DNA of 64,000 nucleotides from Cytospora piceicola (taxonomy: Eukaryota > Ascomycota > Sordariomycetes > Diaporthales > Cytosporaceae). Position numbers and translations under genes: made by a program. Every line of letters starts with the position of its first letter. Within the stretch, counting starts at the first letter, position 1. Below are positions 1 through 11,907 of the stretch, in pieces. The stretch covers positions 186,001-250,000 of the forward strand of contig JALQBC010000018.1 in assembly GCA_023375675.1 (NCBI GenBank), given 5' to 3'. Under the pieces are notes generated by a model that did no database searches, was not told where the DNA came from, and saw nothing but the letters and a program-made list of their open reading frames with translations.

Positions 1-531
1 AAGTAAGTAAGTAAGTAAGTAAGTAGGTAAGTTTACTAGTAAATTAGCTAGTAAGTAAATTAGCTATTAAGTAAGTAAATAAGTAAGTAGGTAAGTAAGT
101 AAGTAGGTTAGCTAATAAGTAAATAAAGAAGTAAGTATAAAGGTAAGTAAGTAGGTAAGTAGGTAAGTAAGTAAGTAAGTAAGTAAGTTACTTAGTTAAT
201 AATTAAGTTATTAATTAAATAAATAAATAAGTAAGTAAGTAAGTAAATAAATAAGTAAGTAAGTTAGTATATAAATAAGTAAGTAAGTTAGTAAATAAAT
301 AAATAAGTAAGTAAGTAAGTAAGTAAGTTAGCTAATATATTAGCTAGTAAGGTAGCTAGTAAGCTAGTTACTTAGTTATTAAGTAAGTAAGTAGGTAACT
401 AAGTAAGTAAGTAAGTAAGTACGTTCATAAGTAAGTAAGTAAGTAGGTAAGTAAGTAAGTAAATAAGTAGGTTAGTTAGTAAGTTAGTTAGTAAGTTAGC
501 TAGTAAATAAATTCGCTATTAAATAAGTAGA

Positions 532-589
<58 letters not shown>

Positions 590-924
590 TATAAGCTATT
601 TAGTAAGTTAGCTATTATATAAGTAAGTAAGTAAGTAGGTTAGCTAGTAAGTTAGCTAGTAAATTAGCTACTAAGTTAGCTACTAAGTTAGCTAATAAGT
701 TAACTAGTAAATAACTTAATAAGTAAATTAGATATTAAGTAAGTAAATAAATAAGTAAGTAGGTAAGTAGGTAAGTAAATAAGTAAGTATATAAATTAAA
801 AAGTAAATAAGTTAATAAATAAGTTAGTAAGTAAAGTAAGCTAAGATTTAAGTTTATTAGTAAATACGTTAAGTAATAAGTAAGTAATTAAATATATATA
901 TAATATAGCTAATAAGTAAATAAA

Positions 925-963
<39 letters not shown>

Positions 964-1009
964 CTAAGTTAGCTATTAAGTAAGTAAATATATAAGTAAA
1001 TAAGTAATA
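1..1009. repeat. Tetranucleotide-period AT-rich array (AAGT orientation)
   Basis: Almost the whole stretch is built from 4-bp steps in which TA recurs every four bases (TAAG, TAGG, TAGC, TTAG, TAAA variants). CA and TG dinucleotides are nearly absent, while TA is saturated. It is not a pure microsatellite: runs of AAGT alternate with TTAGCTAG-type blocks. It continues off the left edge of the window. Its origin is unknown; the dinucleotide bias fits a repeat exhausted by RIP. No coding sequence is seen. Confidence 0.9.
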
Positions 1010-1105
1010 NNNNNNNNNNNNNNNNNNNNNNNNNNNNNNNNNNNNNNNNNNNNNNNNNNNNNNNNNNNNNNNNNNNNNNNNNNNNNNNNNNNNNNNNNNN
1101 NNNNN
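1010..1105. other. Assembly gap (run of N)
   Basis: Ninety-six Ns lie inside the tetranucleotide array. The true length here is unknown because reads cannot be anchored in such a repeat. Confidence 0.99.
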
Positions 1106-1617
1106 AAGTAAGTAAATAAGTAAGTAAGTAAATAAGTAAGTAAGTAAATAAGTAAGTAAGTAAATAAGTAAGTAAGTAAATAAGTAAGTAAGTAAATAAG
1201 TAAGTAAGTAAATAAGTAAGTAAGTAAATAAGTAAGTAAATAAGTTAGTTAGTAAGTTAGCTAGTAAGTAAATTCGCTATTAAATAAGTAAATAAGTAAA
1301 TAAGTAAATAAGTAAATAAGTAAGTAAGTAGGTAAGTAAGTATATAAGCTATTTAGTAAGTTAACTATTATATAAGTAAGTAAGTAAGTAAGTTAGCTAG
1401 TAAGCTAGCTAATAAGCTAGCTAGTAAGTTAGCTATTAAGTAAGTAAGTAAGTAAGTAATTAGGTAAGTAAGTAGGTAAGTAAGTAAGTAGGTAAGTAAG
1501 TAAGTAAGTAGGTATATAAGTAGGTAGGTAAGTAAGTAAGTTAGCTAGTAAAGTAGTTAGTAAAGTAGCTAGTAATTTAGTTATTTAATTAGTAAGTAAG
1601 TAAGTATATAAATACAT
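1106..1617. repeat. Tetranucleotide-period array, continued
   Basis: Same AAGT/TAGC-type array as before the gap, beginning with a higher-order alternation of AAGT and AAAT units repeated about every 12 bp. It ends where the first GC-rich hairpin block starts. Confidence 0.88.
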
Positions 1618-1619
1618 AT

Positions 1620-1777
1620 TTCGCTGCTTAAGGCTGCGGAGGAGACAATAGAGTAACGCCTAAAGGGCGTTACTTTATCGGACCTAAAGCAGCCTAAGCG
1701 GCGTATCTAGTTATTAAGTTTCCGATCCTTCTTAACGGAAGGCCTTCTCGGCAGGCGGTCCTACCGCCGTTCCCTAG
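1620..1777 (+). repeat. GC-rich double-hairpin block, copy A
   Basis: First of four copies in the window. It has an outer stem (CGCTGCTTAAGGCTGC with its partner ending AGCGGCG) enclosing an inner stem around GAGTAACGCC/GGCGTTAC. After an AT-rich spacer comes a second GC-rich inverted repeat, GGCGGT-CCT-ACCGCC. The 17-mer CCTTCTTAACGGAAGGC at 1727-1743 has an exact reverse complement at 1794-1810, so a third, larger hairpin extends into the next unit. Function is unknown; it could be the end of a foldback or other non-autonomous element. Confidence 0.8.
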
Positions 1778-1793
1778 TTTTAAATTACTATAT

Positions 1794-2085
1794 GCCTTCC
1801 GTTAAGAAGGTTGATGTTTGTTTTACAAGGCGGGCGAGCACACAGAAATTGTTGCCCTTAAGATTGTGCCACCTGTTTTTGATTCTGATTGGCTCTGAAT
1901 TACAATCATGCTGATTCGCTACAGCACCTGTCTAGAGGATCTGATTGGCTGTTGAAAGCAGTGATTTTAGTCGTTCTGTAACTAAATGTACTAGCAATTG
2001 TAAGGCCTTTAATGCCTGCCGGAAGGCTTACGGTCACTTTAAGGCCTAGATAAGGTCGGACCTACGATAAGGCTTACGATTAGAT
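1794..2085 (+). repeat. Unit 'X', unmutated copy
   Basis: A stretch of normal base composition inside the AT-rich island. It starts with the palindromic motif GCCTTCCGTTAAGAAGG and continues through TGTTTTACAAGGCG. A diverged reverse-complement copy lies at about 13,600-13,860, and its first 39 bp recur in reverse orientation at 14,996-15,035. This copy keeps its CA and TG dinucleotides while the 13.6-kb copy has lost most of them. No open reading frame or known family is recognised. Confidence 0.75.
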
Positions 2086-2758
2086 TCGAACTAAGATGCA
2101 CGCTCGAGTTTTAATCCGATTAAGACGTAGTTACCTAAATCTGAATCTATAGAAAAAGGGCTATTAAACGGTATATTTAATTAAATCGTAGCCCTTAAGG
2201 TAGGCTTAGTATTAAAGCTAACAGTTCTAATTCTGTAGGGTCTTAAGGTTCTTAACCCGAACCCTAGCCTTTCCCTTCCTCTTTACTTACCTAGGCCTTT
2301 AGGTTTATACTAAGATGCACGCTCGAGTTTTAGTCCGATTAAATAAAACTAACCTAAATCTAAATCTGTAGAAAAAGGGCTATTAAACAGTATATTTAAT
2401 TAAATCGTAGCCCTTAAGGTAGGCTTACTATTAAAGCTAATAGTTCTAATTCCTTAGTTTTCTTAGGTTTCTTAGGTTCTTAACCCGAACTCTAGCCTTT
2501 CCCTCCCTTCTTCTCTACCGAAGACCTTAAGTTCGAACTAAGATGCACGCTCGAGTTTTAGTCCGATTAAATAAAACCAACTTAGATCTAAATCTATAGA
2601 AAAAGGGCTATTAAACGGTATATTTAATTAAATCGTAGCCCTTAAGGTAGGCTTACTATTAAAGCTAATAGTTTTAATTCTGTAAGTCCTTAAGGTTCTT
2701 AACCCGAACCTTAGCCTTTCCCTCCTTTCTTCTTTACCGAAGGCTTATATAAGCCTTT
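2086..2758 (+). repeat. Three tandem ~220-bp units with internal hairpin
   Basis: Three consecutive units start with CTAAGATGCACGCTCGAG at about 2091, 2310 and 2538 (periods of about 219 and 228 bp). Each has a GGGCTA...TAGCCC inverted repeat enclosing TTAAA...TTTAATTAAAT, then CTTAACCCGAAC and a pyrimidine-rich stretch. Reverse-complement copies lie at 13,026-13,500 and a decayed forward copy at 13,875-14,108. No coding potential is seen. Confidence 0.82.
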
Positions 2759-2768
2759 AGATTCGAAT

Positions 2769-2852
<84 letters not shown>

Positions 2853-2951
2853 TAAGTAAGTAAGTAAATAAGTAAGTAAGTAAGTAAGTACGTAGGTTAT
2901 TAAGTTAGCTAGTAAGTAAATTCGCTATTAAATAAGTAAATAAGTAAGTAG

Positions 2952-2989
<38 letters not shown>

Positions 2990-3287
2990 TTACAAGTAAA
3001 TTAACTAGTAAGTAAATTCGCTATTAAATAAGTAGATAAGTAAAGTAGTTAGTAAGTTAGTTAGTAAGTTAGTTAGTAAGTTAGCTAGTAACTAAGTAGG
3101 TAAGTAAATAAGTAAAGTAGTTAGTAAGTTAGTTAGTAAGTTAGTTAGTAAGTTAGTTAATAAGTTAGTTAATAAGTTAGTTAGTAAGTTAGCTAGTAAC
3201 TAAGTAAGTAAGTAAGTAAGTAGGTAAGTAAGTTAGTAAGTAAATAAGTAAGTAAGTAAGTAGGTAAGTAAGTAACTAGGTAGGTAG

Positions 3288-3318
<31 letters not shown>

Positions 3319-3547
3319 GCTAAGTTAGCTAGTAAAGTAGTTAGTTAAGTAGTTAGTAACTTAGTTAGTAACTTAGTTATATAATTATTAAGTAAGTAAG
3401 TAAGTAAGTAATTAAGTAAGTAAGTAAGTAAGTAAATAAGTAAGTTAATAAGTAAGTTAACTAATAAGTTAGCTAGTAAGTTAGCTATTAAAATAGCTAA
3501 TAAGTTAGTTATTTAGTTATTAAGTAAGTAAGTAACTAGGTAGGTAG

Positions 3548-3593
<46 letters not shown>

Positions 3594-3605
3594 TAGTTAA
3601 TTATC
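2759..3605. repeat. Tetranucleotide-period array (AAGT orientation)
   Basis: Begins with about 90 bp of nearly perfect AAGT repeats, then mixed TTAG/TAGC units. It abuts hairpin block B. The last bases before the block (GTTAGTTAATTAT) are mirrored on the far side of block C, so the inverted symmetry extends into the array. Confidence 0.88.
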
Positions 3606-3780
3606 TCGCCGCTTAAGGCTGCGGAGGAGACGATAGAGTAACGCCCAAAGGGCGTTACTCTATCGGATCCGGAGCAGCCTAAGCGGCGTATTTAATCTAA
3701 CTAACTAGCTATTAAGTTTCCGATCCTTTCTAACGGAAGGCCTTCTCGGCAGGCGGTCCTACCGCCGTTCCCCAGTTATA
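3606..3780 (+). repeat. Double-hairpin block, copy B (left end of the inverted pair)
   Basis: Best preserved copy. The inner stem is perfect: CGATAGAGTAACGCCC (3631-3646), a 3-nt AAA loop, GGGCGTTACTCTATCG (3650-3665). The outer stem pairs 3607-3622 with 3674-3688 with one bulged A. A GGCGGT/ACCGCC hairpin follows. The reverse complement of the whole block, including the CCCCAGTTATAT edge, is found at 9931-10,110, so the 6.5-kb segment between has long inverted ends. Confidence 0.85.
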
Positions 3781-4029
3781 TAACGGTCTTTATCTTTTTA
3801 TTATAAGGGTTCGATATTTTACGTTATTATTACGTTATTATTTTTCGGGTATAGGCTTTTATATCTTTTTTAACTTACTTAGGTAATTTTATATAAAGTT
3901 TTTTTTTTTACCTTAGTTAAAGTATTCGAGCTTCGATTTATTCTTATATTCGGTTACGTCGAATTTTATAAATTTTATATATTATTTATACATAGTATTA
4001 TTATAATTATTTCTTTTACGTTAAAACTT

Positions 4030-4730
4030 TTTCCCGGTATTAAAGGTATATAGTTTTTAATAAGACTTATTAGCTAACTTAATCCTTTGCTTTTCTAGTT
4101 ATCGTTTATATAGTCAGTTATCGATTTAAACTACTTTTTTCGTATAGTCCGAAAATTCCTTTAGCTTATCTTCTTTAACTAGTTATTTTTAACGTTATCT
4201 TTTAATCTGTTATAAAACAGTATTATTAAAGGTTTATCGACCTATTTTAGCTTTATAGAAATTTATCGAAACTCTATTAAATAGTTAGATATTAAGGTTT
4301 ATTACTTATATTTAACTAAGTCCTGTTCCGCTTATTATTCTTTTTCGGGTTTACCGAAAGCCTTTTTAAATGCTTTTTCGAATAAAGTGTAATCTTAGAA
4401 AATATCGACTATATTATTTTCCTTAAGTAAGTTACAGTCGTTTTTTAAATAGTTACGTATAGTAAGTTCGAACTAAATAAAAACGTTTTTTTAAGCAAGG
4501 TAGCTACGAAAAAGATCTTATCGCTTTCTATTATAAAGTCGTTTTTATAGTATCGGATATAACCTTTAGTTATTGTAAAGAACCCTTATAAGGTTCTTTT
4601 AATACTATTAAAAGCCTTAAGCCTTTCGAGTTTAATAGCTTTATAAAAGACTTTTCTTTTCTTTTTTTTTTTTCTTTTTTCGTTAACTATAAGTTTATTA
4701 TTATACTTACTTTAAAGATTGCTAATTATA
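4030..4730 (-). mobile_element. RIP-decayed Ty3/Gypsy gag remnant
   Basis: Conceptual translation of the minus strand gives a recognisable Gypsy Gag capsid pattern interrupted by stops. It shows a segment like AF.KP..E..AEQDLVKYK, then LIEF, then FYNRLKD.VKN..LVKED and a final IDN.LYKR.LEK, in the order seen in fungal Gypsy Gag. Most stops are TAA/TAG where Gln or Trp is expected, as RIP would produce. It is oriented opposite to the larger element at 6.4-9.93 kb, so it is either a second element or an inverted fragment. Not functional. Confidence 0.65.
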
Positions 4731-6399
4731 ACGAAGGCTTTTATAAGCCTTTTATTATTAATTATAAAGATATCGGGTATTATAATAAAATATCGGAATA
4801 TTATTTAATAGTATATATTAAAACTATTTTAAATAAAAGTTATTAAAATATAATAATTATAATATAATGTTTATAAAGGTATTTGTTTTAACCGGTAAAG
4901 TTTATATTAGTAATAGAATATATATATAAAATATAAATAATATTCCGAGCTTTATTTATTATAATAATTAAAAAGTAGTAAAACTTATTATAAAAATAAT
5001 ATTTAGATTAATAACTAAAGACTAGCTATAAACTATTTAAAGGTAAATACTTATTCCTCCTTATATATTTAACTCTTTAGTTATAAGCTCGAAGTACTTA
5101 TAGTATAAGTATTGTAAGCTCTCCTTACTTATATTGCTTATAAGTTAAATACTATAAGTATTATAACCTTAACCTTAATAGGTAGCTTAGTTAGTCGGGG
5201 CTCCTTTATAGAGATCTCGTTTATTCTATAGTATAGCCCTACTTAAGCCGTATATAACTTCTAACCGCATAACCCCCTAGTACCCTAACCCTAAGTTATA
5301 ACACTTCCTCTTTAGCTAAAATGCTTATATTACATCGGAATTATAGTTTTACCTTTATTATTTGAATATATCGTAACATTATTTTAGCTTACCTTAATTA
5401 ATCATTTATAGCCTAAAAAGGCTTATAATACCGACAGAACCTTAAACGATATCGTCGCGTTAAACGACGATATAACAGATTACAAAACCTTAAATAAGCT
5501 TCGTACTATAACGCGATATTATAACCGCTACAATAGCGCTAAATAACTAAAACAGACAGGCCGAAAAAGCTTAAAAAGGGATCTGATTTAACCTCGGTAA
5601 GTTTTTATTAACCCTGCTACAAGAAGATAAGGCCTTTAAAACCCGGTATAGCGACGTTTTAATATAGTATTATTTTATCGTATTATTAATCCCGATAAGA
5701 AAATCGCTAATATAGTAACCTTTCAATAAAAGTACCTTCGAAACCGACTCGACGTTTACCGATTTCCACGTAACCTTTCGGAAGAGAAATTCTATAAGTA
5801 TAAATACATATTCTTTATTAATAACCTTAACGACGATTTTATTAAAAAGGTTTATTAATTAGCTATCTTATATAAAACCTGAGAAGAGGCCTTTAGATAT
5901 ATTTTTAAACTTTTAACTAAGGTAGGTAAGGCTGTTTAGCTTTTAAGTAATGATTTAATAAACTTAGGTTTTTTTAAAAACCGATTTATAAAGAATATAG
6001 ACGCCTTCTTTTAAAACATATAAGCTTTAATCTTTAAGTCTAATAGCTTTAATAACTTAAGTAAAAGACCTTTATTAAATAGCCGTTAAGTTAAACTAAA
6101 ATCTTAAGGTGTTATATTAGTAAACTACTAAGTTCGAGGTTAAGGCGGTTAACACGATAAAAGATATACGTAATACGACCTGTAATATAACCGATATAAA
6201 TAAGCCCGTTTTAAATAATACAATACTTACCGAAATCGTTTTACGGGATAAACGTATTCGTAAGCTTTAAGTATAGCTTAATAAAAATAACTAATTAGTT
6301 ATCGACCTTACTTATTTAATATATAATAATCCCTTATTATATAAAGGAAACATGCTATCGAAATAAAACTTTTAATTTATTATATACTTAGTTTATAAA
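4731..6399. other. AT-rich RIP-decayed sequence, not assigned
   Basis: Very AT-rich and full of stops in all frames. Plus-strand translation between about 5600 and 6050 has a helical, charged look (for example NNLNDDFIKKVY) that could be the N-terminal part of a Gag from the downstream element, but I cannot assign it firmly. No intact gene, LTR or tRNA primer-binding site was found. Confidence 0.5.
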
Positions 6400-9300
6400 A
6401 GGTAAGACTAAAGGCTGCTGTATAATAAAGGTCGATAACGTGCCTGAATTTTATAACGATTTTAAGTAAGATAAGGTTTTTTATAAAGTTTAAAAGATAA
6501 AGGTTTAAAATTATTTATATAATAACGTAAACTAGTTCTTTACCGAATCTTTAAAAATTAACTATATTATAAGCTGTATAGCCGGAACCTTTACTAAAAA
6601 TATTATATTATACTTCGAATACTAAAACCTTAAACGACTTATTACTATCGAGTTAGTATTCCGATATTTAAACTTATAATATAATAACCTTAACCGAAAG
6701 AGAAAAGTATAAAATAAGTAAAATATGTTAAATATAATATACTCCGAATTTTATAATAAGTCTGCTATCTCGTACTAAGTTTTTTAAAACGTTTTTATCT
6801 GTTTTATAACAGAGCCTTTTAAGTTTTAAGTAACTTAAAAGGACGAGTTTTAACGTCACTTAACGCCTATACTTTAAAACGCCTTAGCCGTCTAGTTTCT
6901 AAACGACTTTATAGAGTATATAAAGCTTTCTTAACTTACCTAATATGTAAACTTTACTAATACGTAAACGGTAGCCGCAGCTAAAGCTAAAAGAGAGAAA
7001 GTACGTACTTCTATCTAACTAAAAAATAACCGATTATCGATTAGTAGTACTCGGAGTAGTATATCCGTATCGAAAGGTCGAGGTAAAGGGTTTAAACAGC
7101 TACGTTATAATATCGTTATCGTTAACCTGTTTAGTAAAAAGTAATTTAAAAAGTTAGTTAAAAAAGAAAGTTTCTATATATAAAAAGAAAGGTTATCGAT
7201 TATTTAAGTATTTTAATATCTTTAAAATAATAACAGAAAGCCGGCTTAACAGAATAAGCGTATTAATTACTTATATAGTAAGCTCTTCCTTTAATAGCCT
7301 TTACTAACTACTACGTCGACTAATAATAAACTAAATATAAAGAGTAATAACTCGGAAGATAAGTAACCTTAAGATAAATTGACTTCTTTTTAAAGAATAT
7401 ATCGATATAAAGCAGATAGTATACAGTATTAAAGGAAAAGTAGTTAAATAACTTACTATTTAACTTACTTTAAAGATATTTAAAAAGTAACGTATTTACT
7501 ATACTATATTCGATAGTTAATAATAGACTGTTTTTAACTATAAAGGCTTTAGTTAATATAAGAGTAGGCGGATATATATTTATAAGCTTAAGATTTATAC
7601 GATAAGTAAAAAAGTTATTTTAACTTTAACAGATTATAAGGTTTAACCTATAGATAGTAAAGGGATATAACGGTAAATGTACTTAATCATTAGATATAGC
7701 CTTAATCGCTATACTACAGATATATAGTAAGATAAAGTTAAGTCTCTCTTTTCTTATACTTAATATAAAATATAATATTATCCTTAACAGGAAATAGTTC
7801 GAGTACTATAATATTATAATTAATTATACCGGGCGATACCTATATTATTTTAAAGAGTAAATACTAAGTTAAGACTTTCTAGATATACTAATAGACGATA
7901 ATATATACTAAATACGTAACTTAAAGTAAGATAAAGAAGTTTATTAATAAAAACAGGTTATAAACCGTAACGATAAACGTTAATAGCGGTAGAAAGAAGC
8001 AGAGGATAAAGACTTACGCTACTACGTTATATAATAACTAATTAAATAACATGTTAAAGAACTAAAATAAGCTATAACAGATAACTATTAACCTATACCG
8101 GAGATATTAGCTAAAACAATTCCCGTTTAGCTATTAATACTTAAAATATAATACCCGTCTATATTATATATACTAGTTTATACCGCCGGTTTTATATAGT
8201 TTCGCCTGTTATAAAATAAAGGCTTAAGAACTATAGATTATAAATTATATAACTATAACTTACCTAGATTTAAACGAACCTCTTTATCCTTTTTACCTTT
8301 ACGTCGTTATAAAAACACTTTAAAGACGTAGTATAACATGCGTAGTTTATATATCTTAAGGAAAGATAGAATTAAATATTATAAACACCGGATCGATATA
8401 TATATATAGTAAATACTTTATTATTTGTTAAAACTATTAGTTAGTTAAAAGACTTAATTATCTTTATAAACTTATATAAGATTAAGAAGTTAATTATAAA
8501 TAAACGAAAGAAACAGTATAAAAAGACTTTACTATATAATAAAGAAGAACTATAATAAAAAGCGTTATAGTTAATACTACCGGAGTACTATTACTTACTT
8601 AATAGCTAAAGTAAGCACGAATCTAATACCTCTACTCTTTACCGATATATCGATTATTATATTTATTTAAAAAAGGGAACGAAACTTAAAGATTCTAAGT
8701 ACTCTTTACTATATAAAATATTAGTAAAAGAGTTAGAAGTATATAGAAAGTATATTATTAAGAGCCTTTAAAAAGGTTTTATTAAAAGCAGTATAGCTTT
8801 ATAAGCCTCTTTAATGCTTTTTTCTTATAAAGCTAATAAAAGACTACGATTTTACGTTAACTATTATAAACTAAATATAATTACTAAGCGAGACTAATAC
8901 TTATTTCCTTTAATTAAAGAAATATTAGCTCGGATCTTTAAAGTAAAGATTTTTACTAAACTTAATATTAAATAGGCCTTTTATAAAATCAGAATAGCCC
9001 GATTAAAAAATAAGGAACTAATAACTTTCTAAATATACTATAGTTTATATAAATATAAGGTAATACTATTTAGCTTAACTAATAAGCTTATTACGTTTTA
9101 AAGGTTTATTAATAATTAGCTATAAAAATACTTCGATAAATATATTTACGCTTATATTAATAATATCTTAATCTACTTTAACTTATTAAAAAAGTATTAT
9201 AAATACGTTTAATAAGTTTTCGAGAGACTTTATATAACCGGACTTTACGTCGATTTTAAGAAGTACTAATTCTTTATAATAAAAACTAAGGATTTAAGCT

Positions 9301-9930
9301 TTATAATTAGTATAAATAAAATAGTAGTAAATCTTAAGAAAATTTTAATAGTCCGGGATTAAAAAGCTTTAACTACTATAAAAAAGGTATAATCTTTCTT
9401 AAGATTCTATAACTTTTACTATAAATTCGTCTTTAAGTATAGCCGTTTAGCGAAACTATTAATAGTATTAATATATAAAGATACGGTTTAAATATAAAGT
9501 AAAGCAAAAAGGAACGTTTTCTAGTCTTTTAAAGATATATTAATTAATATACCTTTACTATAATACTTCTATATAAATAGAGAAACTAAGGTTAAAACGG
9601 ATATATCCGATAGTATATTAGCCGGCGTTTTATTTTAAGTTACTAATAACAGTGTTTAGTATTCTGTCGTATTTTATTCCGATATATTATATAGCCTTAT
9701 ACTAAACTATTTAATTTATAGTAAAGAATTAATAGCTATAGTTTAAGCTTTAGAAATATAACGTACGGAACTTATCGGTTAATAAAGATTTTAACTATTT
9801 ACTATTATTACAGATTATAAAGCTTTAAAGTACTTTATAACTAAGCGCTTATTAGACTAGCGTTAAGCTAATTAAGCTAAAACTCTCTCCCGGTACTATT
9901 ATATAATAACTTATTATCCGGTACTAGATA
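6400..9930 (+). mobile_element. RIP-decayed Ty3/Gypsy retrotransposon, gag-protease-RT-RNase H, truncated
   Basis: Plus-strand translation with many TAA/TAG stops shows, in order: a Gag-like segment (about 6440-7010, FTESLKINYI...LFRYLNLQYNN); a retropepsin-like region (about 7500-7850) ending in a motif like ILGRKW with changes; reverse transcriptase (about 8640-9250) with the KLNIK.AFYKIRIA palm segment, LTNK.ITF.RFINN and the catalytic box altered from Y-x-D-D to YINN at 9153-9164; and RNase H (about 9570-9925) with SKELIAIV.ALE and TDYKALKYF. Stops fall where Gln is expected (CAA/CAG to TAA/TAG). The sequence ends just after the RNase H tail, where hairpin block C begins; no integrase or flanking LTR is seen. 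It is an inactive relic. Confidence 0.88.
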
Positions 9931-10110
9931 ATATAACTGGGGAACGGCGGTAGGACCGCCTGCCGAGAAGGCCTTCCGTTAGGAAGGATCGGAAACTTAA
10001 TAGCTACTTAGTCAGATAGTTAGATACGCCGCTTAAGCTGCTCTAGATCCGATACAGTAACGCCCTTCGGGCGGTACTCTATCGTCTCCTCCGCAGCTTT
10101 AAGCGGCGAA
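9931..10110 (-). repeat. Double-hairpin block, copy C (right end of the inverted pair)
   Basis: Reverse complement of block B, including the ATATAACTGGGGAACGG edge, the GGCGG/CCGCC hairpin and the outer GCCGCTTAA stem. Point differences in the inner stem (GATACAGTAACGCCC against GGGCGGTACTCTATC) leave it imperfect, unlike copy B. Its outer edge continues into ATAATTAACTAAC, mirroring the sequence left of copy B. Confidence 0.85.
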
Positions 10111-10387
10111 ATAATTAACTAACTAACTTACTAGCTACTTTACTAACTAACTTATTAGCTAACTTACTTATATACTTACTAACTTACTTACTTACTAACT
10201 TACTTACTTACTTACTTAATAACTAAATAACTAACTTATTAGCTAACCTATTAACTAACTTATTACTTAACTTACTTATTTACTTACTTATTTACTTATT
10301 TATTTACTTATATATTTATTTACTTAATAATTAACTAGCTACTTTACTAGCTACTTTACTAGCTAATATATTAACTAACTTACTTAG

Positions 10388-10422
<35 letters not shown>

Positions 10423-10756
10423 TTTAGTTACTTACTTATCTTCTTTCTTACTTACTTATTTACTTACTTACTAGTTAATTTAATAGCTAACTTACTAGCT
10501 AACCTACTTACTTACTTATTACCTAGCTTATTTACTAACTTATTAACCTACTTATTCACTTATTTACTTACTTACTTACTTACTTACTTATTTACTTAAT
10601 AAATAACTAACTAGATTATTAGCTACTTTATTAGCTAACGTTTTAACTAACTTATTAATTTACTTACTTAATTACTTACTTACTTACTTATTTACTTACA
10701 TATTAAGTTATTAACTTAGTTATTTACTAACTAACTTATTAGCTAACCTACTTATA

Positions 10757-10792
<36 letters not shown>

Positions 10793-11376
10793 AGCTAATT
10801 TACTTACTAGCTAATTTACTTACTAAGTACCTTAATAGCTAACTTACCTACTTACTTACTTACTTACGTATTTACCTATTTAATAGCTAATTTACTTACT
10901 AGCTAGTTTATTTAGTAGCTAATTTAATAGCTAATTAACTAAATAACTTACTAACTTACTACCTAACTTACTAGCTATTTTAATAGCTAACTTACTTACT
11001 TACCTACTTACTTACTTACCTACTTACTTATTTACCTATTTACTTACTTACTATTTAACTTACTTACTTAAAGGTTTACTTATTTACTTATATATTTACT
11101 TACTTTATAGCTAACTTACTAACTAACTTACTTACTTACCTACCTACTTATGTATTTACTTACTTACTAGCTAATTTACTTACTAGCTAATTTACTTACT
11201 AGCTAATTTACTTACTAGCTAATTTACCTACTAGCTAATTTACTTACTAGCTAATTTACTTACTAGCTAATTTACTTACTAGCTAATTTACTTACTAGCT
11301 AATTTACTTACTAGCTAACTTACTTACTAACTTACTAGCTAACCTATTAGTTAACTTACTTACCTACTTACTTACC

Positions 11377-11419
<43 letters not shown>

Positions 11420-11795
11420 GTATATACTTACTTTTTTACTTACTTACTAGCTAATTAATTAGCTAACAAACTAGCTAACTTACTAGCTAACTTATATACT
11501 TACCTACTTACTTATTTACTTGCTAATTTAGTTAATAGCTTAGTTATTAACTTAGTTACTTACTTATTTATTTATTTACTTACTTATTAGCTAATTTACT
11601 TTTTAAACTTAATAACTGTATTATATATATATTTACTTACTTATATATTAGCTAATATATTTATTAATAAACTTAATTACTAGCTTACTAGCTTACTTTA
11701 CTTACTTATTAATTTACTAGCTTATTTACTAACTAACTACCTATTTATTTACTTAATTTATTTACTTACTTACGTTTAATATAACTACTTTTTAA

Positions 11796-11826
<31 letters not shown>

Positions 11827-11827
11827 G

Positions 11828-11907
<80 letters not shown>

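Noticed and set aside
1..3605. CRISPR array
   Set aside because: The repeats are 4-bp-phase arrays with no unique spacers, in a eukaryotic genome.
3606..10110. Simple DNA transposon with terminal inverted repeats and a target duplication
   Set aside because: The inverted symmetry continues outside the blocks into the arrays, so no target-site duplication can be defined, and no transposase is readable inside.
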